From Bradyrhizobium sp. CCBAU 53338 (GTDB lineage: Bacteria; Pseudomonadota; Alphaproteobacteria; Rhizobiales; Xanthobacteraceae): DNA of 64,000 nt. The notes below the pieces were generated by a model. That model ran no database searches, had not been told where the DNA came from, and saw only the letters and a program-made list of their open reading frames with translations. This document shows, in pieces, positions 57,052 to 64,000 of this stretch. The stretch is from NCBI RefSeq assembly GCF_015291665.1, contig NZ_CP030048.1, positions 6,200,001 to 6,264,000 on the forward strand. Direction: 5' to 3'. Position 1 is the stretch's first letter. The number at the start of each line of letters is the position of its first letter. Position numbers and translations under genes: made by a program.

Positions 57052-58218
57052 ATGAACGGGAATGGAGCGGAGCTGCCGCTGTCGGGCGTGACGGTGGTCT
57101 CGCTCGAGCAGGCGATCGCGGCGCCTCTCGCCAGCCGGCATCTGGCGGACTGGGGAGCCCGGGTCATCAAGATCGAGCGGCCGGGCCCCGGCGATTTTTG
57201 CCGCGACTACGACCACGTCATGAACGGCATGTCGAGCCAGTTCGTCTGGACCAACCGGTCGAAGGAGAGCCTGGCCATCGACATCAAGAGCGAGGCGGGC
57301 CGCAAGGCGCTCGACGCGCTGCTGCCGCGGGCCGACGTGTTCATCCAGAACCTGGCGCCCGGCGCGGCGGAGCGGCTCGGTCTCGATGCCGCCGCCCTGC
57401 TGCGCAAATACCCCAAAATCATCGCCTGCGACGTTTCGGGTTATGGCAGTGGCGGCCCCTACAGCGACAAGAAGGCCTACGACCTGCTGGTGCAGTGCGA
57501 GGCCGGCGTCCTCGCCGTGAACGGCACCGAGGCGGAGCCCGCCAAGGTCGGGCTGTCCGTGGTCGACATCGCCACCGGCATGTACATCCTCAATGGCGTG
57601 CTGATGGCGCTTTATCGCCGCGAGCGGACCGGCAAGGGTACCGCGTTCCAGGCATCGCTGTTCGACTCCATCACCGACTGGATGAGCTATCCCGCCTTCT
57701 ACACGCGCAGCACGGGACGGCCGCTGCCGCGAACCGGCGCGAGGCACGCCACCATCGCGCCCTATGGCCCGTTCCGCGTCGGCGACGGCAGCACGATCTT
57801 CTTCGGCATCCAGAACGACCGGGAATGGCGCGCGCTGTGCCGGATCGTGCTCGGCGATGACGCCCTCGCCGACCATCCGAGCTTCCGCACCAATCCGCTG
57901 CGCATGCAGAACCGCGACGCGCTCCAGGCCCATATCGAGCAGCGCTTTGCTTCCCTGACCGGCGAGGAGGCGCTGCGGCTGCTCGATGCGGCCTCGATCG
58001 CCAACGCGCATCTGAATTCGGTCGAGGCGTTCCTCGCGCACGAGCAACTCCACGCCCGCTCCCGCGTGCAGACGGTCGGCTCTCCCAGCGGGCCGGTGAT
58101 GAGCTTCCTGCCGGCCCTCACCATTCCCGGCCTCACCCCGAGGATGGATCCCGTTCCCGATGTCGGGCAGCACAATGACGCCATCCTCGCCGAACTCGGT
58201 CTGACGAAGGAGAGCTAG
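57052..58218 (+). CDS. CaiB/BaiF family III CoA-transferase
   Basis: A 388-residue CoA-transferase with the interlocked-ring fold of family III. GVTVVSLEQAIAAPLASRHLADWGARVIKIERPGPGDFCRDY matches the N-terminal segment, and NRSKESLAIDIKSEAGRKALDALLPRADVFIQNLAPGAAERLGLDAAALLRKYP follows. The catalytic Asp is expected in KKAYDLLVQCEAG. It moves CoA from an acyl-CoA donor to an acid. The next gene is a CitE-like lyase, 2 bp on, and a permease follows, which points to activation of a dicarboxylate. The ATG at 57052 was preferred to longer frames that run into the dispersed repeat. Confidence 0.88.
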   Translation: MNGNGAELPLSGVTVVSLEQAIAAPLASRHLADWGARVIKIERPGPGDFCRDYDHVMNGMSSQFVWTNRSKESLAIDIKSEAGRKALDALLPRADVFIQNLAPGAAERLGLDAAALLRKYPKIIACDVSGYGSGGPYSDKKAYDLLVQCEAGVLAVNGTEAEPAKVGLSVVDIATGMYILNGVLMALYRRERTGKGTAFQASLFDSITDWMSYPAFYTRSTGRPLPRTGARHATIAPYGPFRVGDGSTIFFGIQNDREWRALCRIVLGDDALADHPSFRTNPLRMQNRDALQAHIEQRFASLTGEEALRLLDAASIANAHLNSVEAFLAHEQLHARSRVQTVGSPSGPVMSFLPALTIPGLTPRMDPVPDVGQHNDAILAELGLTKES

Positions 58219-58220
58219 CC

Positions 58221-59144
58221 ATGGTCCGTGGTCGACCGACGCGGGCTTACCTGGCCGTTCCCGCGCATCGCTCCCGCCTCGTCGAGAAGGCGGCCGCCTC
58301 CATGGCGGACGCGGTCTTCATGGATCTCGAGGACGCCGTGCCGCCCTCCGAGAAGGTCGCCGCACTGGAGGAAGCGGTGCGGTCGCTGTCCGCGTGCGAT
58401 TGGGGCACGAAGACCGTGGCCGTCCGGCTCAATGCCATCGACAGCCCCTTCATCGACCGGGAAATCCGTGCGCTCGCCCCGCTTGCCAGACTAGATGCGG
58501 TGATCGTGCCGAAGGCGGAGCGCGCGAGCGACATCGGCGCGATTGCCGATCGCTTGCGCGCCGCCGGCCCCGGACGTCCCGCGCCGGTCGCGCTGGAATT
58601 GCTGATCGAGACGGCGCTGGGGCTCGTCAATGTCGACGCGCTGGCCGCATCGCACGACAGCGTCAGCGCCCTGCATCTCGGTGTCGGCGATTTCGCGGCC
58701 TCGATCGGGGCCCGCTGCTCCGATATCGGCATCTCGCCGGAGGGCTACCGCCAGACCGGAACGGCGCAGAGCGGCTACGCTTCCGCACCGCTCGATCTGT
58801 TCGCCTATCCGATGATGCGCGTGCTGGTGGCGGCGCGCGCGTTCGGCCTGCGCGCCGTCGACGGTCCGTGCGGCGCGTTCCGCGATGCCAGATTGACCGA
58901 AAGCACCGCGCAGAAGGCCGCCGCGATGGGCTTCGACGGCAAGCAGGTCATCCATCCCGACCAGATCGAACCGACGCTGCGTGCGTTCATTCCGTCCGGC
59001 CACGAGCTGGCGCAGGCACGCCGCATCCTCGAGGCGATGGAGCAGGCCGAAGCGCAGGGCCAGGGGGCCGTGACCCTGGACGGCAAGATGATCGATTACG
59101 CCAATGTGCGCATGGCACGCCGGATCATCGAGATGGGGTCTTGA
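58221..59144 (+). CDS. HpcH/HpaI/CitE-like aldolase (acyl-CoA lyase)
   Basis: A 307-residue (beta-alpha)8 lyase of the CitE family. The motifs are RAYLAVPAHRSRLVEKAAASMADAVFMDLEDAVPPSEK (Asp/Glu metal ligands) and KTVAVRLNAIDSPFIDREI, with LELLIETALGLVNVDAL and ALHLGVGDFAASIGARC. Relatives cleave malyl-CoA, citramalyl-CoA or citryl groups. The preceding CoA-transferase would make the acyl-CoA, so cleavage to acetyl-CoA plus glyoxylate or pyruvate is a plausible combined reaction. The gene is 2 bp from the transferase and 7 bp from the permease. Confidence 0.87.
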   Translation: MVRGRPTRAYLAVPAHRSRLVEKAAASMADAVFMDLEDAVPPSEKVAALEEAVRSLSACDWGTKTVAVRLNAIDSPFIDREIRALAPLARLDAVIVPKAERASDIGAIADRLRAAGPGRPAPVALELLIETALGLVNVDALAASHDSVSALHLGVGDFAASIGARCSDIGISPEGYRQTGTAQSGYASAPLDLFAYPMMRVLVAARAFGLRAVDGPCGAFRDARLTESTAQKAAAMGFDGKQVIHPDQIEPTLRAFIPSGHELAQARRILEAMEQAEAQGQGAVTLDGKMIDYANVRMARRIIEMGS

Positions 59145-59151
59145 GAAGCGC

Positions 59152-60090
59152 ATGGCCACCATCCTGATCGTCGCGCCGGTGTTTGCGCTGATCGCGGCCG
59201 GCTATGCCTCGGTGCAGTTTCGCTTCGTCTCAGAGGGCGCGCACAAGGGCATCTCCGAATTCGCCTTCAGCATCGCGATCCCTGCGCTCTTGTTTCGCAC
59301 CATCGTCGTGTCGGAATTCCCCGACGTCAGCCCCTACAGGATGTGGGGCGCCTATTACGGCGCGCTGGCGTTGACCTGGATCGCGGCGCTGGCGATCTCG
59401 AGGTTCCTGCGCGAACGGCGCGAGGACCGCGAGGACGGCGTCGTGTTGGCGATCGGCTCGGTCTACGGCAACATCGTGATGCTCGGCATTCCCCTGGTGC
59501 TCTCGGCGCTCGGCAACGAGGCGGCCGGGCCGATGTCGCTGATCCTGTCGGTGAACACGCCGCTGCTGTGGCTGTGCGGCATCCTGCAGATGGAGCTGGT
59601 CAGCCGCAAGCGAAAGGGTTCGGTGCTCTCGGTCATCCGTCCGGTGCTCGCCGATCTCGTGCGCAATCCGCTGATGCTGGGGATCGGCTTCGGCGTCCTC
59701 TGGCGCTTCACCGGCCTCGGCCTCAACCCCGTCGTCGACAAGACCATCGAGCTGCTCGCGCAGGCGGGATCGCCGGCCGCCCTGATCGCGCTCGGCATCA
59801 ACCTGTTTCGCTTCGAGGTGAAGGGCGAGACGCCAAGCGTCCTCGCGATGTGCGCGCTAAAACTGCTGGCGATGCCGGCCGCCGCGTTCGTGCTGGCAAA
59901 GCTGCTGGGACTGCCGCCGACGGCCGCCGGCGTAATCGTGCTGTTCGCGGCGATGCCGACCGGCGCCAACGCCTACATCTTCGCGGCGCAATATCAGCGG
60001 CTGGTGAACCCGGTGTCGGGCGCGGTGGCGCTGGGGACGCTGCTGGCGGCGGTGACGCTGCCGGTGGTGGTGATGGTGGTGGCGCGCTGA
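59152..60090 (+). CDS. AEC-family permease
   Basis: A 312-residue inner-membrane transporter of the auxin efflux carrier/malonate permease family. About ten helices form two similar halves; GISEFAFSIAIPALLFRTIV and YGNIVMLGIPLVLSALG are in the first, and GVIVLFAAMPTGANAYIFAAQYQR in the second. Bacterial relatives include the malonate carrier MdcF. Placed after the CoA-transferase and lyase, it is probably the uptake step for their carboxylate (inference). Confidence 0.87.
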   Translation: MATILIVAPVFALIAAGYASVQFRFVSEGAHKGISEFAFSIAIPALLFRTIVVSEFPDVSPYRMWGAYYGALALTWIAALAISRFLRERREDREDGVVLAIGSVYGNIVMLGIPLVLSALGNEAAGPMSLILSVNTPLLWLCGILQMELVSRKRKGSVLSVIRPVLADLVRNPLMLGIGFGVLWRFTGLGLNPVVDKTIELLAQAGSPAALIALGINLFRFEVKGETPSVLAMCALKLLAMPAAAFVLAKLLGLPPTAAGVIVLFAAMPTGANAYIFAAQYQRLVNPVSGAVALGTLLAAVTLPVVVMVVAR

Positions 60091-60117
60091 GCCCCTGCCC
60101 ATCATCGCCCCGAGGGG

Positions 60118-60345
60118 TCAGCCGCCCCAGTGCATGGCTTGGTAGATATCAGTGTATCCGCCCGAGTACGGGGCCGAGTACGGGGCTGCGTATGGCATAT
60201 AGCCAAAGCTCTCGGCCGCACGCGGCGTGAGGCGGGGTGCGAAGGTTTGTGTAGCCGGCGCGGCATGTCGCCTATGATGTGCCGTCCCGGCACTGGCGGA
60301 GGCAGTCAGGGCGACAAGGATGCCCAAGGCCAAGATCGCACGCAT
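60118..60345 (-). CDS. Small exported Tyr/Pro-rich protein
   Basis: A 75-residue protein with a signal peptide (MRAILALGILVALTASASAG) and a short mature part rich in His, Pro, Ala and Tyr (AAPYSAPYSGGYTDIYQAMHWGG). GGAGCAATT precedes the start. It is convergent with the permease. Unknown function. Confidence 0.6.
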   Translation of the reverse strand: MRAILALGILVALTASASAGTAHHRRHAAPATQTFAPRLTPRAAESFGYMPYAAPYSAPYSGGYTDIYQAMHWGG

Positions 60346-60528
60346 CGCAATTGCTCCTGTTGAGTTGAGGTGCTGACATGGGCTTCGGCCCTGGCCGCAC
60401 CAGTCCGCCCCCCTTCACGATTGCTCACATCCTCGGCATCCATCGTCGCACACTGAGCTCCGTCGTGATTTTGCCTTCGCACGCAAAGGTAGCTATTCTG
60501 CGGTGACACACATCACGGGGAGGCGGAC

Positions 60529-60933
60529 ATGGGACATCGCGAGGACATGCTCGACGTCATCAGGCGCGCTTACGCCGCGCGCGGCGATGGCGACGTGAAG
60601 GGCCTGGTGGCAGCTTTTCATCCCGAGGGCTCGTTCAACCTGATCGGCGACAAGGGCGCGCTGCACCTGACCGGAAATGTGCAGGGGCACCAGCCATTGC
60701 TTGCGGCCTTCGGCCAGTTCATCGAGCATTTCACTTTCGAAAAGCGCGAGATCCTGACCGAGCTGGTTGAGGGGAATTGTGCCGCGATACGCTCGCGCCT
60801 CGACATCCGATACCGTCCGAGCGGAAAGGTTTTCAGCACCGAAGTCCTGGACCTTTTCAAATTTCAGGATGGCAAGATCGTCGAGCTGGTCGAGTACGCG
60901 GACACCGCGCTGATCAAGGCTGTCGTGTCCTGA
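60529..60933 (+). CDS. SnoaL/NTF2-like fold protein
   Basis: A 134-residue protein: VIRRAYAARGDGDVKGLVAAFHPEGSFNLIGD, then QGHQPLLAAFGQFIEHFTFEKREILTELVEGN and a C-terminal strand pair (TEVLDLFKFQDGKIVELVEYADTALIKAVVS). This is the NTF2/SnoaL cone; the activity is unassigned. GGGAGG precedes the ATG by 6 bases. Confidence 0.8.
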   Translation: MGHREDMLDVIRRAYAARGDGDVKGLVAAFHPEGSFNLIGDKGALHLTGNVQGHQPLLAAFGQFIEHFTFEKREILTELVEGNCAAIRSRLDIRYRPSGKVFSTEVLDLFKFQDGKIVELVEYADTALIKAVVS

Positions 60934-61154
60934 CCTCAGGCACTACGTGCGCTGCCGGATCGGAAGTTTCGTGCGCCGTCACCGCAATCCCTGTAACCGC
61001 AATACCGGCGGCTGCCCCCGACGAACCGATTGCGCTTCTCGAGTTGGGCACCGTCGGAACTATGATTTATCTTTGCGGTAGCGCGCGACACATAAGCTCT
61101 AGGTCGGTCAGTCGTTTACTATTATATGCTACCTGCTCTGAATAAGGCAGACCA
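60934..61154. promoter_or_regulatory. Upstream region of the toxin-antitoxin operon
   Basis: 221 bases less GC-rich than the flanks. TATTAT at 61120-61125 is a possible -10; no good -35 lies 16-18 bp upstream. Confidence 0.35.
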
Positions 61155-62354
61155 ATGGCAGCTCGAGTAAAGGCCCTGATCACACCGGCCCTCATTTCGT
61201 GGGCCCGGGAGACGGCTGGCTTTTCGATCGCTGAAGCCGCCGACAAACTCGACATTGACGCCGAAGCGCTTACCGATTGGGAAAACCCCGACAGCGACGC
61301 CTCGCCGTCGATACCCCAATTGCGCAAACTCGCAGCGCTGTTTAAGCGGCCTCTGGCGGTCTTCTATCTGCCCAGTCCGCCGACCAAGTTTGACGTGATG
61401 CGGGACCTGCGTCGGCTTCCCGGAACGGGGCTGCGTCACTACTCACCGGCTTTGCAGTTAGAAATTCGCGCGGCGGCAGAGCGGCGCGAACTCGCGCTTG
61501 ATCTAGCTGACGATCTTGATGAAGAATTGCCGAAATTCAACCTGAAGGCCGACTTGAGCGAAGACCCCGAAGCCGTTGGGCAGCGCATTCGCAAAGCGCT
61601 CGGTGTGACGGACGATTTACAAAACGAATGGCGCGACACTGACGGTCGCACTGGCTTCAATGCTTGGCGCAGTCGGATCGAAGGCACAGGCACACTAGTT
61701 TTCCAATCGGCTGCGATCGGCAGCGAGGAAGCATCCGGCTTTGCGATCTTCAACGATGTGTCGCCAGTCATCTCCGTAAATCGGAAGGATGCACTGACGC
61801 GGCGAACCTTCAGCTTGCTTCACGAATTCGCGCATCTGATGTTGCACGTGAGTGGCGTTTCTGATCTTGAGACCGACGAAAAGCGCCCGCCGGAAGATCA
61901 GGCGATCGAGGTTTTTTGCAATCAGGTCGCGGCCGCCGCGTTAATGCCGAAGGCTGCGGTGCTTGCCTATCCGGGAGTCGCAGAACAAGGCGTGCGCTCA
62001 GAGGGTTGGACAGACGCCCAAATCGGTGAACTGGCGCGGCGCTTCAATGTGAGCCGTGAAGCCGTCGTTCGCAGGCTACTGACGCTTAATCGCACCACGC
62101 AGGCATTTTACGCTCGCAAGCGAGGCCAATACGTCGCCGAGTATGAATCTCAGCGTGCGCGGCAGCGAGAGCAAACGACAGAGATCCGGCGGAATATGCC
62201 GCAGGAAACGGTGAGCCATTTTGGCAAGCCGTTGGTGAGGATGCTTTTGAGCAACTACTGGCAAGATCGCATGACTCTCAGCGCGATCTCTGGCTATCTC
62301 GGGCTAAAGGTGAAGCACATCCCGAAGCTAGCGAAGGCGGCGGGGCTCAGATAG
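61155..62354 (+). CDS. XRE-ImmA/IrrE-family metallopeptidase (probable antitoxin)
   Basis: A 399-residue protein. An XRE helix-turn-helix occupies residues about 14-75 (ISWARETAGFSIAEAADKLDIDAEALTDWEN). An ImmA/IrrE zinc peptidase domain follows with HEFAH at 223-227 and the third ligand E252. The last 100 residues are basic and helical. Such fusions (COG2856-type) occur as partners of DUF4411-like toxins and as regulators of mobile elements. The next gene begins 4 bp after its stop. The antitoxin role is inference. Confidence 0.85.
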   Translation: MAARVKALITPALISWARETAGFSIAEAADKLDIDAEALTDWENPDSDASPSIPQLRKLAALFKRPLAVFYLPSPPTKFDVMRDLRRLPGTGLRHYSPALQLEIRAAAERRELALDLADDLDEELPKFNLKADLSEDPEAVGQRIRKALGVTDDLQNEWRDTDGRTGFNAWRSRIEGTGTLVFQSAAIGSEEASGFAIFNDVSPVISVNRKDALTRRTFSLLHEFAHLMLHVSGVSDLETDEKRPPEDQAIEVFCNQVAAAALMPKAAVLAYPGVAEQGVRSEGWTDAQIGELARRFNVSREAVVRRLLTLNRTTQAFYARKRGQYVAEYESQRARQREQTTEIRRNMPQETVSHFGKPLVRMLLSNYWQDRMTLSAISGYLGLKVKHIPKLAKAAGLR

Positions 62355-62358
62355 TCGT

Positions 62359-62826
62359 ATGACCGGATTGGTCTACAGCATCGACAGCAGCGCGCTGATC
62401 CACGCTTGGCACCGGATTTATCGCCCGAAGAATTTCGGATTTGTGTGGGACGGCTTCGACAAGCTGATTGCCGAAGGTCGTTTCAAGTCATCGATCGAGG
62501 TTTATAACGAGTTGCAGAAGAAAGACGACGAACTCTTCGCGTGGTGCAAAGACCGCAAGGAAAGTATGTTTGTCGAGATTGATGATCCGACGCAGGTGAT
62601 CGTTGCGAAGATCATGGCCGCACATCCCAAGTTGGTCGATACCGTAAAGGGCCGGTCGGGTGCTGATCCTTTCGTGATCGCTCTTGCGGCGAGCACTACG
62701 CCGCAAATGTGGGTCATCACCGAGGAGCATCCTGGGAAAGAACGTATTCCCGATGTGTGCGACGCCCAGAAGATCGACTATTGCGGCGTTGCCGATCTCA
62801 TCGAGAAAGAAGACTGGACAAGCTAG
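62359..62826 (+). CDS. DUF4411 PIN-like protein (probable toxin)
   Basis: A 155-residue protein with the acidic residues of a PIN-like nuclease: D9 (YSIDSSALI), E51 in SSIEVYNELQKKDDEL, D103 (GADPFVIALA) and E122/E123 (WVITEEHP). It matches DUF4411. It lies 4 bp after the ImmA/IrrE gene and forms a typical two-gene toxin-antitoxin unit. Its stop codon TAG (62824-62826) spans the TA target of the IS630 element. The other IS flank (TAGATC) would also give TAG, so the protein is unaltered. Confidence 0.85.
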   Translation: MTGLVYSIDSSALIHAWHRIYRPKNFGFVWDGFDKLIAEGRFKSSIEVYNELQKKDDELFAWCKDRKESMFVEIDDPTQVIVAKIMAAHPKLVDTVKGRSGADPFVIALAASTTPQMWVITEEHPGKERIPDVCDAQKIDYCGVADLIEKEDWTS

Positions 62827-62913
62827 AGCATGTTGTTTTTGACTGGAATCGGGATTCCCACAGGGAGCGATTTCTGATTCAACCTCCATGCTGGAGGGCG
62901 GAGGCCAGCATGG

Positions 62914-63300
62914 ATGACGCGACCCTATTCTGAAGACATTCGGGAACGGGCTTTGGCGCGAGCTGACGCGGGGGAAACGGTTCGTTCGATTGCAGAGGCG
63001 CTACAGATCAGCCCCTCCTGCGTGACGAAGTGGAAGAATCTGAGGCGGGATACCGGAGGCCTGTCACCTGGCCAAATCGGCGGCCACAAGAAACGGGTTC
63101 TGTCGGATGCCAACGCCGACTGGCTGCGCAAACGCATTCGCTCGGGGCCATTCACCCTGCGCAAGCTGACGCAGGAACTGGCTGCACGCGGGATCAAGAC
63201 AGACGTGCGGGCGGTGTGGACTTTTGTTCACACCGAAGGGCTCAGCTTCAAAAAAAACGCTTCTACCAGCCGAGCAGGATCGCCCCGACGTCGCCCGTAA
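62914..63300 (+). CDS. IS630 transposase, first frame (orfA)
   Basis: 128 residues: the N-terminal helix-turn-helix of an IS630-type transposase (RPYSEDIRERALARADAGETVRSIAEALQISPSCVTKWK). It ends in a run of eight A (63250-63257); losing one A would join it to the second frame at SFKK-TLLPAEQ, a typical slippage arrangement. The final 15 residues of this frame are then not part of the full enzyme. Confidence 0.85.
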   Translation: MTRPYSEDIRERALARADAGETVRSIAEALQISPSCVTKWKNLRRDTGGLSPGQIGGHKKRVLSDANADWLRKRIRSGPFTLRKLTQELAARGIKTDVRAVWTFVHTEGLSFKKNASTSRAGSPRRRP

Positions 63301-63856
63301 GCGGACCCGCTGGAAAGCACATCAAGGCAGGATCGACGTCGCGCGGTTGGTGTTTATCGACGAGACGTGGATCAAAACCAATATGGCACCATTGCGCGGC
63401 TGGGGGCCGTGCGGGCAGCGCCTCCAAGCATCTGCACCTTTCGGCCATTGGAAGACAATGACCTTCATCGCGGCGCTGCGTCACAATCGGATCAGCGCGC
63501 CTTGGGTGATCGATGGTCCCATCAATGGCGAGCTCTTCACGCTGTACGTCGAGAAGGTGTTGGCACCCACCCTCGCACCGGGCGAGATCGTCATCCTCGA
63601 CAATCTTGGCAGCCACAAGGGCAAAGCGGCCCGCCAAGCCATCCGCGCCAGAGGCGCTCACCGCATCTTCTTGCCGCCATACAGCCCTGACCTCAACCCG
63701 ATCGAGCAGGTCTTCGCCAAACTCAAACACCTCATGCGAGCTGCCGAAACTCGTGACGTCGAGGCAACCTGGCGAAAGGTCGGTGAACTCCTCGATCTCT
63801 TCTCAGAGCAGGAGTGCACCAACTACTTCAAAAACTCAGGTTACGTTTCCGTATAA
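63224..63856 (+). CDS. IS630 transposase, second frame (orfB, catalytic DDE domain)
   Basis: The catalytic half (about 200 residues). The acidic triad is D in LVFIDETW, D in IVILDNLGSHKG and E in LNPIEQVFAKLKHLMR. The annotated start of this frame (MFTPKGSASKK) is probably not used; the enzyme is made by slippage at the eight-A run within the overlap. Confidence 0.85.
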   Translation: MFTPKGSASKKTLLPAEQDRPDVARKRTRWKAHQGRIDVARLVFIDETWIKTNMAPLRGWGPCGQRLQASAPFGHWKTMTFIAALRHNRISAPWVIDGPINGELFTLYVEKVLAPTLAPGEIVILDNLGSHKGKAARQAIRARGAHRIFLPPYSPDLNPIEQVFAKLKHLMRAAETRDVEATWRKVGELLDLFSEQECTNYFKNSGYVSV

Positions 63857-63980
63857 AAACATCATGCTCTAGATCGTGATCGCGGTGATTGCCTCAGCCA
63901 TCTCCGCGTGCGTGCAAACCTCGGGAGTCGTGTGCGCGCACCGCAGCCTGAATTCGCGACGTGAGAGGACATAAGGGCCA

Positions 63981-64000
63981 ATGCGCAAAATCATTGCCGG
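63981..64000 (+). CDS. Start of a further gene, perhaps dihydrofolate reductase/RibD-fold
   Basis: ATG at 63981 after AGGACATAAGGG gives MRKIIAG, the usual opening of RibD C-terminal / dihydrofolate reductase-like proteins. Only six codons are in the window, so this is tentative. It lies 109 bases past the IS. Confidence 0.35.

Larger units (their letters stand above)
62824..63871 (+). mobile_element. IS630-family insertion sequence, complete
   Basis: An element of 1044 bp (62826-63869) flanked by TA dinucleotides (62824-62825 and 63870-63871), the IS630/Tc1 target pattern. Terminal inverted repeats: GAGCATGTTGTTTTT at the left and, read on the other strand, GAGCATGATGTTTTT at the right, one mismatch in 15. 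It carries two overlapping frames for a transposase. Both ends and the DDE residues are intact. Confidence 0.9.

Noticed and set aside
62359..62826. Truncation of the DUF4411 toxin by the IS
   Set aside because: The IS lies in the stop codon, and both flanks rebuild TAG, so the protein is complete.

Overview
The window is a GC-rich chromosomal segment of an alphaproteobacterium, most likely Bradyrhizobium or a close relative in the Nitrobacteraceae. This rests on the dnaG-rpoD pair, an RpoH with a clear RpoH box, a short chlorite dismutase-family protein, several small proteins I associate with this group, and many short GC-rich palindromic intergenic repeats. Genus-level placement is inference from gene content and style, not a database result. 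Most of the window is ordinary core chromosome with tightly packed short operons on both strands.

Layout. 1-6.0 kb: the start of a CobW-type GTPase behind an amidohydrolase, a PcfJ-like protein, a NERD-domain UvrD-type helicase overlapping a 2H phosphoesterase, and tRNA-Glu(CTC). 6-16.4 kb: rluD, rpoH, envelope enzymes (amidase, lytic transglycosylase), a diguanylate cyclase, a receiver protein, an SDR, a LysE-type exporter and a 23-residue Lys/Ala peptide. 16.4-19.4 kb: a repeat-rich, less GC-rich patch with a lipoprotein, a metallophosphoesterase and an orphan ORF, the first two bounded by copies of one short direct repeat. 19.4-24.0 kb: rpoD and dnaG; the DnaG has lost all four zinc ligands. 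24.2-40 kb: a Cld-family haem protein, glutamyl-related enzymes, LVIVD protein, an ArsR-SRPBCC-SRPBCC operon with an apparently leaderless promoter, a hybrid histidine kinase, a MarR-controlled pair, acyl-CoA synthetase plus epoxide hydrolase, a YqeY protein and a hydrolase. 40-54.4 kb: carA and carB (separated by 4.4 kb holding a cupin, dps, a methyltransferase, a degenerate tRNA-Cys-like gene and an ArsR/MFS pair with two matched operators), greA, DoxX, lrp, trxB, a LysR regulator, two candidate small RNAs and a DapA-family enzyme.

54.4-64 kb: two tiny sister-like membrane proteins, an orphan ParA-type ATPase, a CoA-transferase/CitE-like lyase/AEC permease operon that looks like a complete import-activate-cleave route for a hydroxy-dicarboxylate, and then an accessory end: an XRE-ImmA/IrrE metalloprotease with a DUF4411 PIN-like protein (a probable toxin-antitoxin pair) whose stop codon contains the TA target of an intact IS630-type element. 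The last 20 bases appear to open a further gene.

No rRNA, CRISPR array, prophage or conjugative module was seen. The most unusual items are the zinc-less DnaG with a Gly/Arg-rich linker, the tRNA-Cys-like gene with a broken D-loop and an abnormal anticodon loop, the NERD helicase/2H phosphoesterase pair, the terminator 30 nt in front of carB, and the TA module with its in-stop-codon IS insertion.
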